Source: Polyangium sp. 15x6
GTDB lineage: Bacteria > Myxococcota_A > Polyangia > Polyangiales > Polyangiaceae
Direction of reading: 5' to 3'
DNA length: 64,000 nt
Assembly (NCBI RefSeq): GCF_029960785.1
Contig: NZ_JASBQE010000006.1
Coordinates: 1 to 64,000 of the forward strand
Shown: piece by piece, positions 18,152 to 28,535 of the stretch
Layout of the letters: each line of letters opens with the position of its first letter
How positions within the stretch are numbered: the stretch's first letter is position 1
Translations under genes and position numbers: made by a program
Notes under the pieces: generated by a model
What the model was told of the DNA's origin: nothing
The model's database searches: none
What the model saw: only the letters and a program-made list of their open reading frames with translations

Positions 18152-18655
18152 TCACACGAGGGGGGTCTCCCAGTCGTCCTCGGCCGTGATGCCGCCCTCG
18201 GTCCACGTCCAGATGATCTTCTGGTACGTGAACGCGATCTCCTCGTACTCGGCGTACTTCATGAGATCGGGGTTCCGGTTGTTCGGCATACGGAAGTTGA
18301 TCGACGCGATGTTCGCGTTGATCAGACGCACCGTGTAGTGGTTCACCTCGGTGCCGACGCCCTGCTGCGCCTTCACCTGCGGGGTGTAGTGCTTGAGCTC
18401 CCACTCCGAGATGTTCTCGTTGTTGACGAGCGAGCTGTAGAGCAGCGGCGACGCCTTATCGAGCTCCTTCGTCACGATGAAGGGCTTGTGCATGCGCTTG
18501 CCGGTCGGCAGGCCGCTCGCCGGATCGCGGGGGCTCATGATCTCGTGCGAGACCGCGATGACCATGATGCTGTTCTCGCGACCCTTCTGGGTCACGGAGC
18601 CCTTGATCTCGCCCTGCTTCTGCCCCTTCAGACGGAGATACGCATTGAGAGCCAT
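18152..18655 (-). CDS. hcp: Hcp family type VI secretion tube protein, copy 2
   Basis: The 167-residue protein is about half identical to its neighbour at 17543-18028 and shares the same blocks (SVTQKGRENSIMVIAVSHEI, DPASGLPTGKR, KPFIVTKELDKASPLLY, FTYQKIIWTWTEGG). The main differences are in the loop after KHYTP and before the final strand, which are the surfaces that usually vary with cargo or ring partner. A dedicated terminator follows. Two Hcp genes without tssB/C, vgrG or tssM indicate an orphan Hcp pair served by an apparatus elsewhere. Confidence 0.92.
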   Translation of the reverse strand: MALNAYLRLKGQKQGEIKGSVTQKGRENSIMVIAVSHEIMSPRDPASGLPTGKRMHKPFIVTKELDKASPLLYSSLVNNENISEWELKHYTPQVKAQQGVGTEVNHYTVRLINANIASINFRMPNNRNPDLMKYAEYEEIAFTYQKIIWTWTEGGITAEDDWETPLV

Positions 18656-19091
18656 GTTGACCTGACCTGTTCCTTCGTCGGCAATCTACCTGGACTCAGT
18701 CTACGCCCCATTGCGCGCTGGCAGATATCTCACCCCTCGGGAACGATGGTTCACGGATTGAGCCGTTGCCGAATCCGCGACCTCACGGCGCCGAGAAGGT
18801 CACCGTGTGGTGGGTCCGTATGTTCGGGGTTTCTGCCCGGCCGTCAAGCATTTCTTCGCTCGCCCCATCTCCTCTTTTTGCCCGGCTCTCCCCCGTCCGG
18901 CGCACGTGCACGACGGGCATAATATTTCCAGGACGACAAAACGAAAGCCGGCCACGTCCCCGCGCCGATCTCCCCGAATTCACGAAGGATCCAGGGAAAA
19001 CGCAGGGACGGGGCCGGCTTTCGTTGCAAAAGAATTGACGAGCGCGGGCCGGTTGTGCATCGGGGCCGATCGCCCCGCCGAACCGCAGGAT
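18656..19091. other. Gene-free stretch with one long hairpin
   Basis: I see no convincing gene in these 436 bases. The stretch contains the hcp copy 2 upstream region and the large inverted repeat described at 18941-19024. No RNA gene is recognised. Confidence 0.5.
18941..19024. repeat. 24-bp inverted repeat with 36-base loop
   Basis: Arms 18941-18964 and 19001-19024 pair at 22 of 24 positions, the outer 13 (ACGAAAGCCGGCC) perfectly. The loop of 36 bases is AT-richer than its surroundings. It lies 68 bases beyond the asparaginase stop on that gene's downstream side, so a 3'-end stabiliser or terminator is possible, although no T-run follows. Confidence 0.75.
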
Positions 19092-20006
19092 CTAGAAGCC
19101 CGAGGCTTCCCCTTCGGCCCACGTCGCGGCCCACGACATCGACACCGTCGAGCGCGAAAGGCCGTAGTTGCCACGCGGATCGATCGCGATCGCGCCGCCC
19201 GTCGATCCAATCCGCGCCCGCAAATGCTCGATCGAGCGGCGGACCGCCTCCTCCGCGGCGAGACCCCCGCGCATGTGCTCGACGGCCGTGCGCGCGATGC
19301 AGAGGCGGATCATGCCCTCGCCGTGGCCCGTCGTGGAGACCGCGCCGGCCTCGTCGTCGGCGTACGTGCCCGCGCCGATGATCGGCGAGTCGCCGACGCG
19401 CCCCACGCGCTTGTTCACCACGCCGCCCGTGCTCGTCGCCGCCGCGAGCAAGCCATGGCCGTCGAGCGCCACCGCGCCGATCGTATTGCCCGCCCAGCCC
19501 ATCGGCGCCGCGCCCTCTCGCGCCGTCGCGAGCGCCTCGCGCGACGCCTCCGTGACGAGCGCCTCGTCCCCGACCGGGACGAACCCACGCGCGCGGGCGA
19601 ACCGCGCGGCGCCCTCGGACGCGTAAAGCACGTGGCGACCATCGTCGAGCGCGACGCGCGCGATCGAGATCGGGTTCGCGAAGCCGCGCAGATCGCACAC
19701 CGCGCCAGCCGCGAGGCCTCGCCCCTCCATGATCGAAGCGTCGTGCGCGACGCGGCCCTCCTCGTCGAGGCACGCGCCCGTGCCCGCGTTGAAGAGCGTG
19801 TCGTCCTCGAGCACGCGCGCGGCGCGCTCCACGGCGTCGAGCGCGCTGCCGCCCTGCCGCAGCACCTCCAGGCCCGCGCGCGCGGCGCGGAGGCAGCCTT
19901 CGGCGTGCTTGGCGCGACGCTCGGGTTTGACGTTGCCGGCGCCGCCGTGCACGACGACGCCGAACCGGCCCAGAAATCCGCCCTGCGATACGATCGGTTC
20001 GCTCAT
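19092..20006 (-). CDS. Isoaspartyl peptidase/L-asparaginase (plant-type, Ntn hydrolase)
   Basis: The 304-residue proenzyme belongs to the family that self-cleaves into alpha and beta subunits and hydrolyses beta-aspartyl peptides or asparagine. Visible landmarks are VVHGGAGNVKPERR (N-terminus), LFNAGTGACLDEEG, and the maturation site GNTIGAVALDGHG-LLAAATSTGG. The Thr that becomes the new N-terminal nucleophile belongs to GNTIGAVA. TSTGG and GEGMIR are substrate-binding elements. ATG at 20006 overlaps the upstream stop (ATGA). It ends a three-gene operon with a lipoprotein and a membrane protein, whose connection to peptide salvage is unclear. Confidence 0.92.
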   Translation of the reverse strand: MSEPIVSQGGFLGRFGVVVHGGAGNVKPERRAKHAEGCLRAARAGLEVLRQGGSALDAVERAARVLEDDTLFNAGTGACLDEEGRVAHDASIMEGRGLAAGAVCDLRGFANPISIARVALDDGRHVLYASEGAARFARARGFVPVGDEALVTEASREALATAREGAAPMGWAGNTIGAVALDGHGLLAAATSTGGVVNKRVGRVGDSPIIGAGTYADDEAGAVSTTGHGEGMIRLCIARTAVEHMRGGLAAEEAVRRSIEHLRARIGSTGGAIAIDPRGNYGLSRSTVSMSWAATWAEGEASGF

Positions 20007-20725
20007 CGGGGAGGGGCGCCACGGTAGCGCGAGACGAGCGCGAGCGCGAGCAGGACGAGCGGCGGGACGCACACGACGAACGCGCTCGCGCGGCCCGCAG
20101 CGACGAGCTGAAACGCGGCGATCATGGCGACGACGAGGAGCGCGGCGAATGCGGCGCGGCCGGACGAACCGCCGTCTCGCGTGGCGACGAGCGGCGCGGC
20201 GACCGCGAGGATCCCGAGCGCCATGCCGACGGCCGCGCGGCGCTCTCCGATCGGCGCCCCCGCGAAGGCCTCCGGAGATCGCAGAGCGACCTCGAGCACG
20301 CCGCCCGGCCCGAGCCTCGTGCCGCGGATCGGGTCGCGCATGCCTCCGTCCGGCTCGACGATCCACGCGCTCGGCGCCGCGGGCCTCGGGAAGAGCGGTT
20401 CGAGATCGGCGACCTGTGCGAGCACGAGCGCGGGCCCGATCGCCGCGACGATCGCCCCGCCGAGGACGGCCCCGCGCATCACGCGAACAGGATCCGCGCC
20501 GAGCGCTTCGAGCGCACGCGACTCCCCACGCGCGCGAGCGATCCTCGCCGCCGCGAGCGCGCCGAGCGCCCCCGCCGCCGGCGCGAGCGCCGCGCAGAGC
20601 GCCGCCCTCTTCGCGAAACCGCCGCCCTCGTCCGTCGCCGTGACGACGAGCAGCACGACGCACCCGACGAGCGCGGCGATCCCGAGCGCGCGGCGCGCGA
20701 GGCTCCTGTCGTAGGCCGAGAGCAT
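20003..20725 (-). CDS. Polytopic membrane protein, unknown function
   Basis: The 240-residue protein begins MLSAYDRSLARRALGIAALVG, a start shared with permease-type LptF/LptG and FtsX-like proteins. It has about six hydrophobic segments (13-30, 40-60, 85-110, 160-180, 185-205, 210-232), with a soluble loop between the third and fourth. It is too short for a full LptF. The start shares one base with the upstream lipoprotein stop (TGATG), and its own stop overlaps the asparaginase start, so all three are translated together. I cannot assign a transport role. Confidence 0.7.
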   Translation of the reverse strand: MLSAYDRSLARRALGIAALVGCVVLLVVTATDEGGGFAKRAALCAALAPAAGALGALAAARIARARGESRALEALGADPVRVMRGAVLGGAIVAAIGPALVLAQVADLEPLFPRPAAPSAWIVEPDGGMRDPIRGTRLGPGGVLEVALRSPEAFAGAPIGERRAAVGMALGILAVAAPLVATRDGGSSGRAAFAALLVVAMIAAFQLVAAGRASAFVVCVPPLVLLALALVSRYRGAPPR

Positions 20726-21270
20726 CAGGGCGGCGCGGCGGTTCGGTCGGCCGAGAGCACGTACGTCATCGTGCACGGCAGCGCCGCGAAGGTCGGCGCC
20801 GGGCCCGTCACGAGATCGCTGCAGTCCGAGCCTTGCGACGGCGTGAACGTATACGCGAGCTCGCCCGAAAAACCGCCCGCGTCCTCGTCGAGCAGCCCCT
20901 CGGCGCGATCGCCGCGCACGATCGTGCAGGGTGGCAAGTTGCTCGGCGTCCCGCCCGCGCGCATGTCGACGACGAGGCTCGTATCGAAGGAGAAACGTCG
21001 ATCGTCGGAGCCGAGCGTCCCGGCCGTGACCTCGGCGCCGCTGTCCCAGTAGAGAACGCCGTCGCCGCGCGAGAGGCGCACCTCGAACTCCCAGGTCGCG
21101 GTCGAGCCGAGCGCGCCTTCGCCGCACGTCGTGGTCTCGCGCGTGGCGGAGACCTCGTACGTGCCGAGCAGCTCGCCGGGGTGATGGGGATCGACCTTGC
21201 CATCGCCGCAGCCGGCGAGGAGCGCCCCCGCGAGGCCGACGAGGAGCGTGCTTCGAGTGGAGAGAGACAT
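20725..21270 (-). CDS. Hypothetical lipoprotein
   Basis: The 181-residue protein has a signal peptide and lipobox LLAGC (Cys 20), then a beta-rich domain with paired Cys (TTTCGEG, PPCTIV, SDCSD, LPCTM) that could form disulfides. It is not recognised as a named family. The start ATG at 21270 follows the predicted signal pattern; an upstream in-frame ATG (21357) lies in the terminator region. It is the first gene of the operon ending in asparaginase. A strong terminator 35 bases upstream suggests that expression depends on readthrough or on a promoter in the short gap. Confidence 0.72.
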   Translation of the reverse strand: MSLSTRSTLLVGLAGALLAGCGDGKVDPHHPGELLGTYEVSATRETTTCGEGALGSTATWEFEVRLSRGDGVLYWDSGAEVTAGTLGSDDRRFSFDTSLVVDMRAGGTPSNLPPCTIVRGDRAEGLLDEDAGGFSGELAYTFTPSQGSDCSDLVTGPAPTFAALPCTMTYVLSADRTAAPP

Positions 21271-21304
21271 CGCCGTGAGCGTGGCGCGCCGCGCGCGTGG
21301 CGAA

Positions 21305-21346
21305 CAAAAAAAGAGCGGGCCGGAGGCTTTGCCCTCCGACCCGCTC
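21305..21346 (-). terminator. Strong intrinsic terminator or attenuator
   Basis: On the minus strand GAGCGGGTCGGAGGG-caaag-CCTCCGGCCCGCTC is followed by seven T (21311-21305). One position is a G-U pair on this strand but a C/A mismatch on the other, which fits minus-strand use. It stands just before the lipoprotein start at 21270 and ends whatever is transcribed from 21.4-21.9 kb. Confidence 0.8.
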
Positions 21347-21967
21347 AGGCCCCACATCCCTGGCCTGGAAATCCGCGTCGACTCCCGTCGATGTCGAGAT
21401 CCAGGCGGAGGCCAACTCTGACCCGGCCCGCCGGTGAAGAGGCGCGACCTATGGCGCCTCCATGCCGGAGGACCTGATGCCCCGCGACGCGAACGCCGCT
21501 ACGAGCACCTCGTGATGGTCAGTAGCCCGAAGCCTCCGGGTTAGAGCCACGGGTATTCTGCATGGTGACCATCCCTCCTCCGGCTTGCCGGCACCCCGTT
21601 GCCGAGCCTGCGCTCGCGCGCTCGGCAGGCGTGGGTGTTCGTTCGAAGCATCGACGTGCTCGAGGCGCGACGATGTGGTTTCGTACCGACGCCAGGGTGC
21701 TCCCCAGCAGGACCAATCCCGGATGTGAATCCCTCCGGTACTGCTTCGACCCTACCATCTCGGCGTCCACGGCGCAAACCGCGAATCGCGAGAAAACCAG
21801 GCGTTCGAGCGCTGGTTTGATGCTCTCTACGCGTCGAGCTGTTCGGCGCTCTGCGAGATCGCGAAGCGAGCTCGCCTCGGGGGGTGAATCGGCCGGGCTT
21901 CGCCCGGACGAGAGGGGGACGCGAGGCGTCACCCTCGGGACGAGAGACGCGCTGGTTTGATGCTCTC
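21347..21967 (-). other. Gene-free stretch; possible leader or non-coding RNA
   Basis: About 620 bases hold no convincing long gene, yet a classic terminator closes them. Several GC-rich hairpins are visible. A 14-codon reading frame (MQNTRGSNPEASGY, 21563-21519) sits behind GGAGGAGGG and uses AAT, CGT, TCT and GCT codons that are rare in neighbouring genes. I checked for tmRNA, RNase P and SRP RNA landmarks and found none. A regulatory leader of the downstream operon or an unknown small RNA are both open. Confidence 0.35.
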
Positions 21968-21968
21968 T
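21809..21968. repeat. 20-bp perfect direct repeat, 140 bp apart
   Basis: GCGCTGGTTTGATGCTCTCT occurs at 21809-21828 and 21949-21968. The second copy touches the stop codon of the minus gene at 21968-22543, so the first may be a duplicated remnant of that gene's end. Confidence 0.7.
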
Positions 21969-22543
21969 TACGCGCCGGGCGACGGGTCGGTCGGCTCGAA
22001 GTTCGCGACGCCCGCGCCGCCCTGACCTTGCCGCACGCGCGACAGCACCGCGTCGAGGAACGACTTCGGATGCACGCCGCTGCGCACGATGCGACGACGC
22101 TGCGGGAGCGTGACCGACTCGACCGCGAGCGACGTCGCCGTGCCACGCCCGTACGAGGCGAGCGTGACGACCGCCGTCACCTTCGTGCCGTCGTGCGTGC
22201 GGCAGATCGTCACGGTGCGCCGCACTTGCACGTCGTCCTCGGACCAGCGCGCGAGCCAGTCGTCGGTCATCGCGTCGGGCTCGACGATCACGAGCCGCGC
22301 GGGCATCGCCACCGCCGGATCTTCCGCGGCCGAGAGCGCCTCGCGAAAGCCGAGCACGAGCCTGCAGGGCAGCGGCCCCTCGGCGTCGCCCGACAGCAGC
22401 ACGAAGCCCATCTCCCCTTCCTCGCGTTCGCCGCGCCCCGATCGCTCGACCCGCGACGGCGGACTCTGATCACCGCGCGTCGACGGCTTGCCGCTGCTCC
22501 CAGGCTCCACCGCGAAGAATGGCGAAATCACTTTCGTGACCAC
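21968..22543 (-). CDS. Hypothetical protein
   Basis: This 191-residue reading frame is unrecognised. It has a plausible soluble domain with alternating strands (MGFVLLSGDAEGPLPCRLVLGF, ARLVIVEPDAMTDDWLARW, VRRTVTICRTHDGTKVTAVVTL) and no signal peptide. The start is uncertain: GTG at 22543 or 22540 (VVTKVISPF) opens the conserved-looking part, whereas ATG at 22795 adds a low-complexity Arg/Gly stretch. Stop at 21968 lies within a 20-bp repeat. Confidence 0.5.
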   Translation of the reverse strand: MVTKVISPFFAVEPGSSGKPSTRGDQSPPSRVERSGRGEREEGEMGFVLLSGDAEGPLPCRLVLGFREALSAAEDPAVAMPARLVIVEPDAMTDDWLARWSEDDVQVRRTVTICRTHDGTKVTAVVTLASYGRGTATSLAVESVTLPQRRRIVRSGVHPKSFLDAVLSRVRQGQGGAGVANFEPTDPSPGA

Positions 22544-22896
22544 GGCCCGACGATACACGAGCCAGACGCCGGAGCGCGCTGGATTTCGTGCGTGTTCCGC
22601 GCCTCTTTCGTCTCCGCCCGAGGCGGGAAGACGAGCCCTTCCTGTATCTTCTCGGGAGCCTCCGCCGAGCGCTCCGGTCCTGTCCGCTCCTCCCCTCGGG
22701 CGTCTCCCGACGAGGCTGCGAAACGCCGTTTGCGGCGGGCGAACGTGGGGAACTGACGCGCCGCGTGAAGCGACGTGGCTCATCGCACTAGGCAATCGGC
22801 CAAGGTCCGCCTAAGGTGTCGCCGAACGTCCGGCCCGCTCTCGCCTTCTGCCGTCCGTGGCGGCGCGCGCGGCCCTCCTTTCGCACGAAGCGTCGA
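22544..22896. other. Divergent intergenic region
   Basis: These 353 bases separate the minus-strand hypothetical gene from the glycosyltransferase gene. They should hold both promoters, but I could not identify convincing -35/-10 pairs, hairpins or RNA genes. Confidence 0.4.
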
Positions 22897-24837
22897 ATGA
22901 AGCAGCTCAGCATCCCGCAGATATTTCTGCTCGTCCTCGTCAGTGCCCTCTACTTCTTCCTTCTGTGGTTCGTGGACCGGTCCATCGACGAGCGCGTGCG
23001 CGTCTGGTTCCGGTACCTCGCGGTGATCGGCACGACCGCGCTCGCCGCGTTCGGGATCACGAAGCTCACCGACGACCACGCCCGCACCGTCGACATCATG
23101 AAGGCGGCGCTCGCCATCACGGCGGCGGGCTGCGTCTTCTACGAGCAGCACCGCGCGGCGACGAAGCGCCCGGTCTCCGAGCGCTGGAAGAAGTACATCG
23201 GCGTGACGCTCGCCGTCGCCTCCATCGTGGCTTACTTCAACGGGTTCCGCTTCGGATACCCGCAGTATTACCACCGATGGGACCAATTCCACTATTACAT
23301 GGGGGCCAAGTACTTCAAGGAAATGGGGTACGACGGCCTTTACAAGTGCTCGCTCATCGCGCAGGACGAGCTCGGGGTCGTCAATTACAAGCACGTGGAC
23401 GGCCGGGTCGAGCGCATCGACATGACGAAGGAGGTGCGCCACCCGGACAAGAAGATCCGGAACCTCGGCGGCGACAACCTCCTCCTGCCCGCCGCGCAGT
23501 TCCTCGAGAACCCCGGCGAGACGTGCAAGAACCACTTCCCCCCGGAGCGCTGGGAGAAGTTCAAGGAAGACGTCAAGTTCTTCCGGGCCGTCTCGGGCAA
23601 GGGCTACTGGGAGGACATGCAGAAGGACCACGGGTACAACCCGCCGCCCGTGTGGACCATCATGGGTCGGTTCTTCGCGGAATTGCAGCCGGCCAGCGTG
23701 TGGTATTGCCAGCTCCTCTCGGCCCTCGACATCGTGTACACGCTGGCCATGTTCGTCGCCCTGTGGTGGGCGTTCGGATGGCGCGTCTTCGCGGTCGGGG
23801 CGATCTTCTGGGGCTGCCAGTCGTCCGCGCCGTTCTACTGGACCGGCGGCGCGTTCCTGCGGCAGGACTGGCTCTTCTTCCTCGTCCTCTCGGTCTGCCT
23901 CCTCCGGAAGAAATACCCGAAGCTCGCGGGCGCCTCGCTCGTGTACGCCGGCCTCTTGCGTATCTTCCCCGGCCTTTGCGTGGTCGGCCTGCTCGTGACG
24001 GTCGGCTGGAGTGTCGTGCGCAAACGCAAGATGACGCGCGAGCAGGTACAGATGCTCCTCGGCGGCACCGCCGCGGCGGCGGTGCTCATTCCGCTCAGCA
24101 TCGCGGTCTCGGGCCCGCGCTCGTACCACGATTTCTACAAGCACACGCTCGAGGTCCACGACCAGACGCCGCTCACGAACCACATGGGCCTGCGCGTCCT
24201 CGTCGCGCACGACATGAAGGCGCAGGCGATCTCGCAGATCGGCGAGGCGCTCACGCCCATTTCGGAACGGCTCAAGGCCCGGGGCATCATGAGCCCGGAC
24301 ACGGTCCAGAAGATCAGCGACGTGTTCCATTACAAGGAGGCCGCGAGCAAGGCCTCCGGGCGCATGAAGTTCACGAAGGACGTCAAGCTCATCGACCCCT
24401 TCGAGACCTGGAAGAACATGCGCAACGAGCGGTACAAGAAGTACAAGATCGTCGCGTACCTGATCATCGGCCTCACGCTCGCGCTGAGCATCTACGTGCA
24501 GCGCCGGCTCAAGAACCTCTGGGTCGCGCAATGCCTGGGGCAGGTCTGGATGATCCTCTTGTCCCAGCTCACCTGCTATTACTACTCGTTCATGATCCTC
24601 ACGGCGCCGCTCACGAAAGTGCGGAGGGATTTCGAGGCCCCGCTCTTCGGCCTCGCGGCGCTGAGCCAGTTCGTGTGGATCAGCTCCTACTGGAACGACG
24701 ACAAATACACGGCGCTCACGCTGATCTCGCTCGCCTTCTGCCTCGGCCTCTTCCTCGCGCTCATGCCGAAGACGCTGGAGCCGAAGATCGTCCCTCTCCA
24801 GGACGAGCCCGACGCGACGCCCCCTGCCAAGGCCTGA
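22897..24837 (+). CDS. Polytopic membrane glycosyltransferase-like protein (GT87/DUF2029-like)
   Basis: The 646-residue protein has at least ten hydrophobic segments with an early loop FRFGYPQYYHRWDQFHYYMGAKYF. The Asp/Tyr/His cluster after the third helix is typical of GT-C type polyprenyl-phosphate mannosyl- or arabinosyltransferases, in which an Asp near the first large loop is catalytic. A large periplasmic loop (about 150-270) and the stretch FLRQDWLFFLVLSVCLLRKKYPKLAG are consistent with DUF2029. ATG at 22897 (MKQLSIPQIF) opens directly into the first helix. The gene lies 13 bases before an aminotransferase and likely forms a transcription unit with it. The acceptor is unknown. Confidence 0.72.
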   Translation: MKQLSIPQIFLLVLVSALYFFLLWFVDRSIDERVRVWFRYLAVIGTTALAAFGITKLTDDHARTVDIMKAALAITAAGCVFYEQHRAATKRPVSERWKKYIGVTLAVASIVAYFNGFRFGYPQYYHRWDQFHYYMGAKYFKEMGYDGLYKCSLIAQDELGVVNYKHVDGRVERIDMTKEVRHPDKKIRNLGGDNLLLPAAQFLENPGETCKNHFPPERWEKFKEDVKFFRAVSGKGYWEDMQKDHGYNPPPVWTIMGRFFAELQPASVWYCQLLSALDIVYTLAMFVALWWAFGWRVFAVGAIFWGCQSSAPFYWTGGAFLRQDWLFFLVLSVCLLRKKYPKLAGASLVYAGLLRIFPGLCVVGLLVTVGWSVVRKRKMTREQVQMLLGGTAAAAVLIPLSIAVSGPRSYHDFYKHTLEVHDQTPLTNHMGLRVLVAHDMKAQAISQIGEALTPISERLKARGIMSPDTVQKISDVFHYKEAASKASGRMKFTKDVKLIDPFETWKNMRNERYKKYKIVAYLIIGLTLALSIYVQRRLKNLWVAQCLGQVWMILLSQLTCYYYSFMILTAPLTKVRRDFEAPLFGLAALSQFVWISSYWNDDKYTALTLISLAFCLGLFLALMPKTLEPKIVPLQDEPDATPPAKA

Positions 24838-24850
24838 CGGATTCATCGCC

Positions 24851-26198
<1,348 letters not shown>

Positions 26199-26215
<17 letters not shown>

Positions 26216-27442
26216 CGCGGAGCGCCCGTTCGAGCGTGGCGTCGTCGAGCTCCTCCTCGGCGGCACGCTCGAGCGCGGCGCGCAGCTCGTCGTCGGCGCT
26301 CGTCTCGGCGGCGATACGAATGCGCGGCGCCGCGTCGGGCGCGGCCACACGCAGGAGCATCGCGGCTCCGATCCTGCGGCCCCGATCCTCGGCGGGATCT
26401 TGGAGCACACGGACGCATTCCGATAATCGCCGCCCTGGAGCAGGTCGGTCAGGGCCGTTCGCCATTCGGCGAGGCTCCTGCCTTTGCGATCGAGCAGCTC
26501 CCGGACACGCGCGTGCGCGGCGCTGGCCCCTCCCGCCGCGCGCGCCTCCTCGATCCGGCTTGCCGCCGCGGTGACGAGCTCGGGCTCCCCTTTCACCTGG
26601 ACCACCGCGTCGTCCTGGTTTTTCGGGAACAACCACAATCGATCCCCGTCCATCTACACGTGATCGAGGGACGAATACGGCATGTACGTCTTCGAGAACG
26701 GACGTCGCACGAGCACGCCGTCCGTGCCCACGACGATCTCGGGGGGCTTCCACGCGCGCACGATGAGCAGGGTCAACGCCGCCGTGCCCATCGCGAGCCC
26801 AAAGCCGACCCATGACCCCTTGATGCTGGCGATCTTGAGCGCGACCATGAACATGGCCACCAGCAAAAAGCTAACGGCCAATCCCACGCATCCAGCCGTC
26901 ACCATTCGTTGAGGCGAGGCCAGCCGGATCGTCACGCGGTGCTCGTCCGCGGCGAACCCGAGCGCATCCACCGCGGCGCGCGCTTGCTCCTCGTCCGGCA
27001 GGTGGATGGTGAGGACATTGCCTCCCACGAGGTGCACCTCGATGCCGTCGCTCGGGTCGCATTGGACCAAGGCGTCCGTGATCTCGCTGCGCGCGATGCG
27101 CCGCTCGTATTCCTTGTTGCGGAATGAGATTCCGCTCGGACCGAGCTCCATCCGGGTGAGTTCGCGCCAGCCGAACCTCGTGGGCCGCGCGATCGTACCA
27201 CTGACGACGACCAGGGCGGGGCAGAGCAGGAAAAAGTAGATCCACCTGGAAGCGAGGACGCGCGCGACCTCCGGGAACCACACGATGGGAAGGACGTCGA
27301 ACAACGTCTGGAGCGTCAGGGCGACGATGGGCGGCGCGAACGCCGATACGAAAGCCGCCCAGCCGAACCATCGCGCGAGCTGCAACCTGCGCTCGTGCAC
27401 GGTGACGCGCTTGAAGACCACGGGCGGGCGCGGATCGTTCAT
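26199..27442 (-). pseudogene. Disrupted membrane/PH-like protein gene (nonsense plus frameshift)
   Basis: The first reading frame (27442-26654) gives 262 residues: two pairs of membrane helices around PH-like strands (TRMELGPSGISFRNKEYERR and TDGVLVRRPFSKTYMPY). It ends at a TAG. Directly after it, in the same frame, ATGGACGGGGATCG continues a sensible sequence (DGDRLWLFPKNQDDAVVQVK), so TAG looks like a mutated GAG. Near 26420 the sense moves to another frame, which continues SECVRVLQDPAEDRGRRIGAAMLLR to a stop at 26199. One nonsense codon and one frameshift therefore break a gene of about 410 codons. Alternatively the 5' part alone is still made. Its 3' end overlaps the aminotransferase end. 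Confidence 0.65.
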
Positions 27443-27456
27443 CGTCGATCGCCCTT

Positions 27457-28521
27457 CTACCGCCGCGTGAAGAACCCCAGACGCCCGAGCATGCGACCCA
27501 CGGCGCGGAAGGCGTCTGCCCGGCCAAACTGGAGCAAGTGGCCGCCGTGAAACGTCTCGAGCGGCGCGTTGAAATGCTCCGCGAGGCGGCGCGCGTGATC
27601 CACGGGGGTGATCTTGTCCTCGCTCGCGGCGAGCACGAGCACCCGATCCGCAGGGACCCGCGAGGGCCGCGCGAATGGGCTCACGACGCGGTGCACGGCC
27701 ACGAGCTCCTCGTACTGGCGGCGCTGCTCCTCGGGGCTTCCCACGAACCGGCCCGCGGCGCGCGCGACATCGGCAATCGAAGCGAGCGGGATGATCGGGA
27801 CCGCGAAGGCGACGCGATCGTCGACCGTCGAGAGCAAGCTCGTCGAGTATCCGCCGAGGCTCATGCCCATGACGCCCACGGCCTCGGAGCCACGATCGCG
27901 CAGGAACGAGACGAGCGCGCGCAGATCGAGCACGGTCTGGCGGAAGCCTTCGTTCGTGACGCGCGGATCACTGCCGGGAAAACGCGGCGCCGATTCGTGC
28001 GAGCGCACGGCGTGGAAAGGCAACACGAACAGCGCGACGTCGAGGCCGCGCTCGTAGAGCCATTGCACGGGCCAGATCCGCTCTTCGAGGCGATACTGGC
28101 CGCAACGGTATCCATGAATCAGAATCGCCGCCGGCCGCGCAGGCCCCGCATGCAAGAAGAGCCGCGCCGCCGCCGTGGCATTCGCTTCGTGCGAAAGGTA
28201 CCTCTCGCGGACGTCCGCAGCGAGCGGCTCGAACCGGCTCGGCCACGTCAGATCCAGCACCGTCCCCGGCTCGGGCCCGGCCATCGGCCGCACACGCGTG
28301 ATGGAAGGCGTGATCGGCGCGGGTGTCGGGAAAAACTCAAGCTCGTGATGCTCGGGCCGATCGTAGATGCGCCGGAGCTCTGCGAGCGCTTCCATGCGCG
28401 CTCCATGGCCGAGCGCCTCGGGATCCGGCTGCCCCTTGGGCCGACTGCGCCGGAGGAGCAAGGCCCCACCCACGGTGGTATCGAAGCGCGAGGCCGCCGT
28501 GCTGAGGAGGCTGCGTATCAC
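27457..28521 (-). CDS. Alpha/beta-hydrolase family protein
   Basis: The 354-residue protein has a Ser hydrolase triad visible as GMSLGGY (nucleophile Ser, about residue 221), Asp in ASEDKITPVDH and His in FHGGHLLQFG. An oxyanion segment ILIHGYRCGQ precedes them. No signal peptide is evident and a basic N-terminus is present. The substrate cannot be told: esterase, lipase and peptidase are possible. It starts 14 bases from the divergent beta'-like gene, which leaves almost no room for separate promoters, and ends 14 bases before the disrupted gene at 27442. Confidence 0.85.
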   Translation of the reverse strand: MIRSLLSTAASRFDTTVGGALLLRRSRPKGQPDPEALGHGARMEALAELRRIYDRPEHHELEFFPTPAPITPSITRVRPMAGPEPGTVLDLTWPSRFEPLAADVRERYLSHEANATAAARLFLHAGPARPAAILIHGYRCGQYRLEERIWPVQWLYERGLDVALFVLPFHAVRSHESAPRFPGSDPRVTNEGFRQTVLDLRALVSFLRDRGSEAVGVMGMSLGGYSTSLLSTVDDRVAFAVPIIPLASIADVARAAGRFVGSPEEQRRQYEELVAVHRVVSPFARPSRVPADRVLVLAASEDKITPVDHARRLAEHFNAPLETFHGGHLLQFGRADAFRAVGRMLGRLGFFTRR

Positions 28522-28535
28522 GAGCCGTTCTTACC

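Noticed and set aside
21347-21967. tmRNA, RNase P or SRP RNA
   Set aside because: No tag-peptide, P-loop, acceptor-like ends or other landmarks were found.
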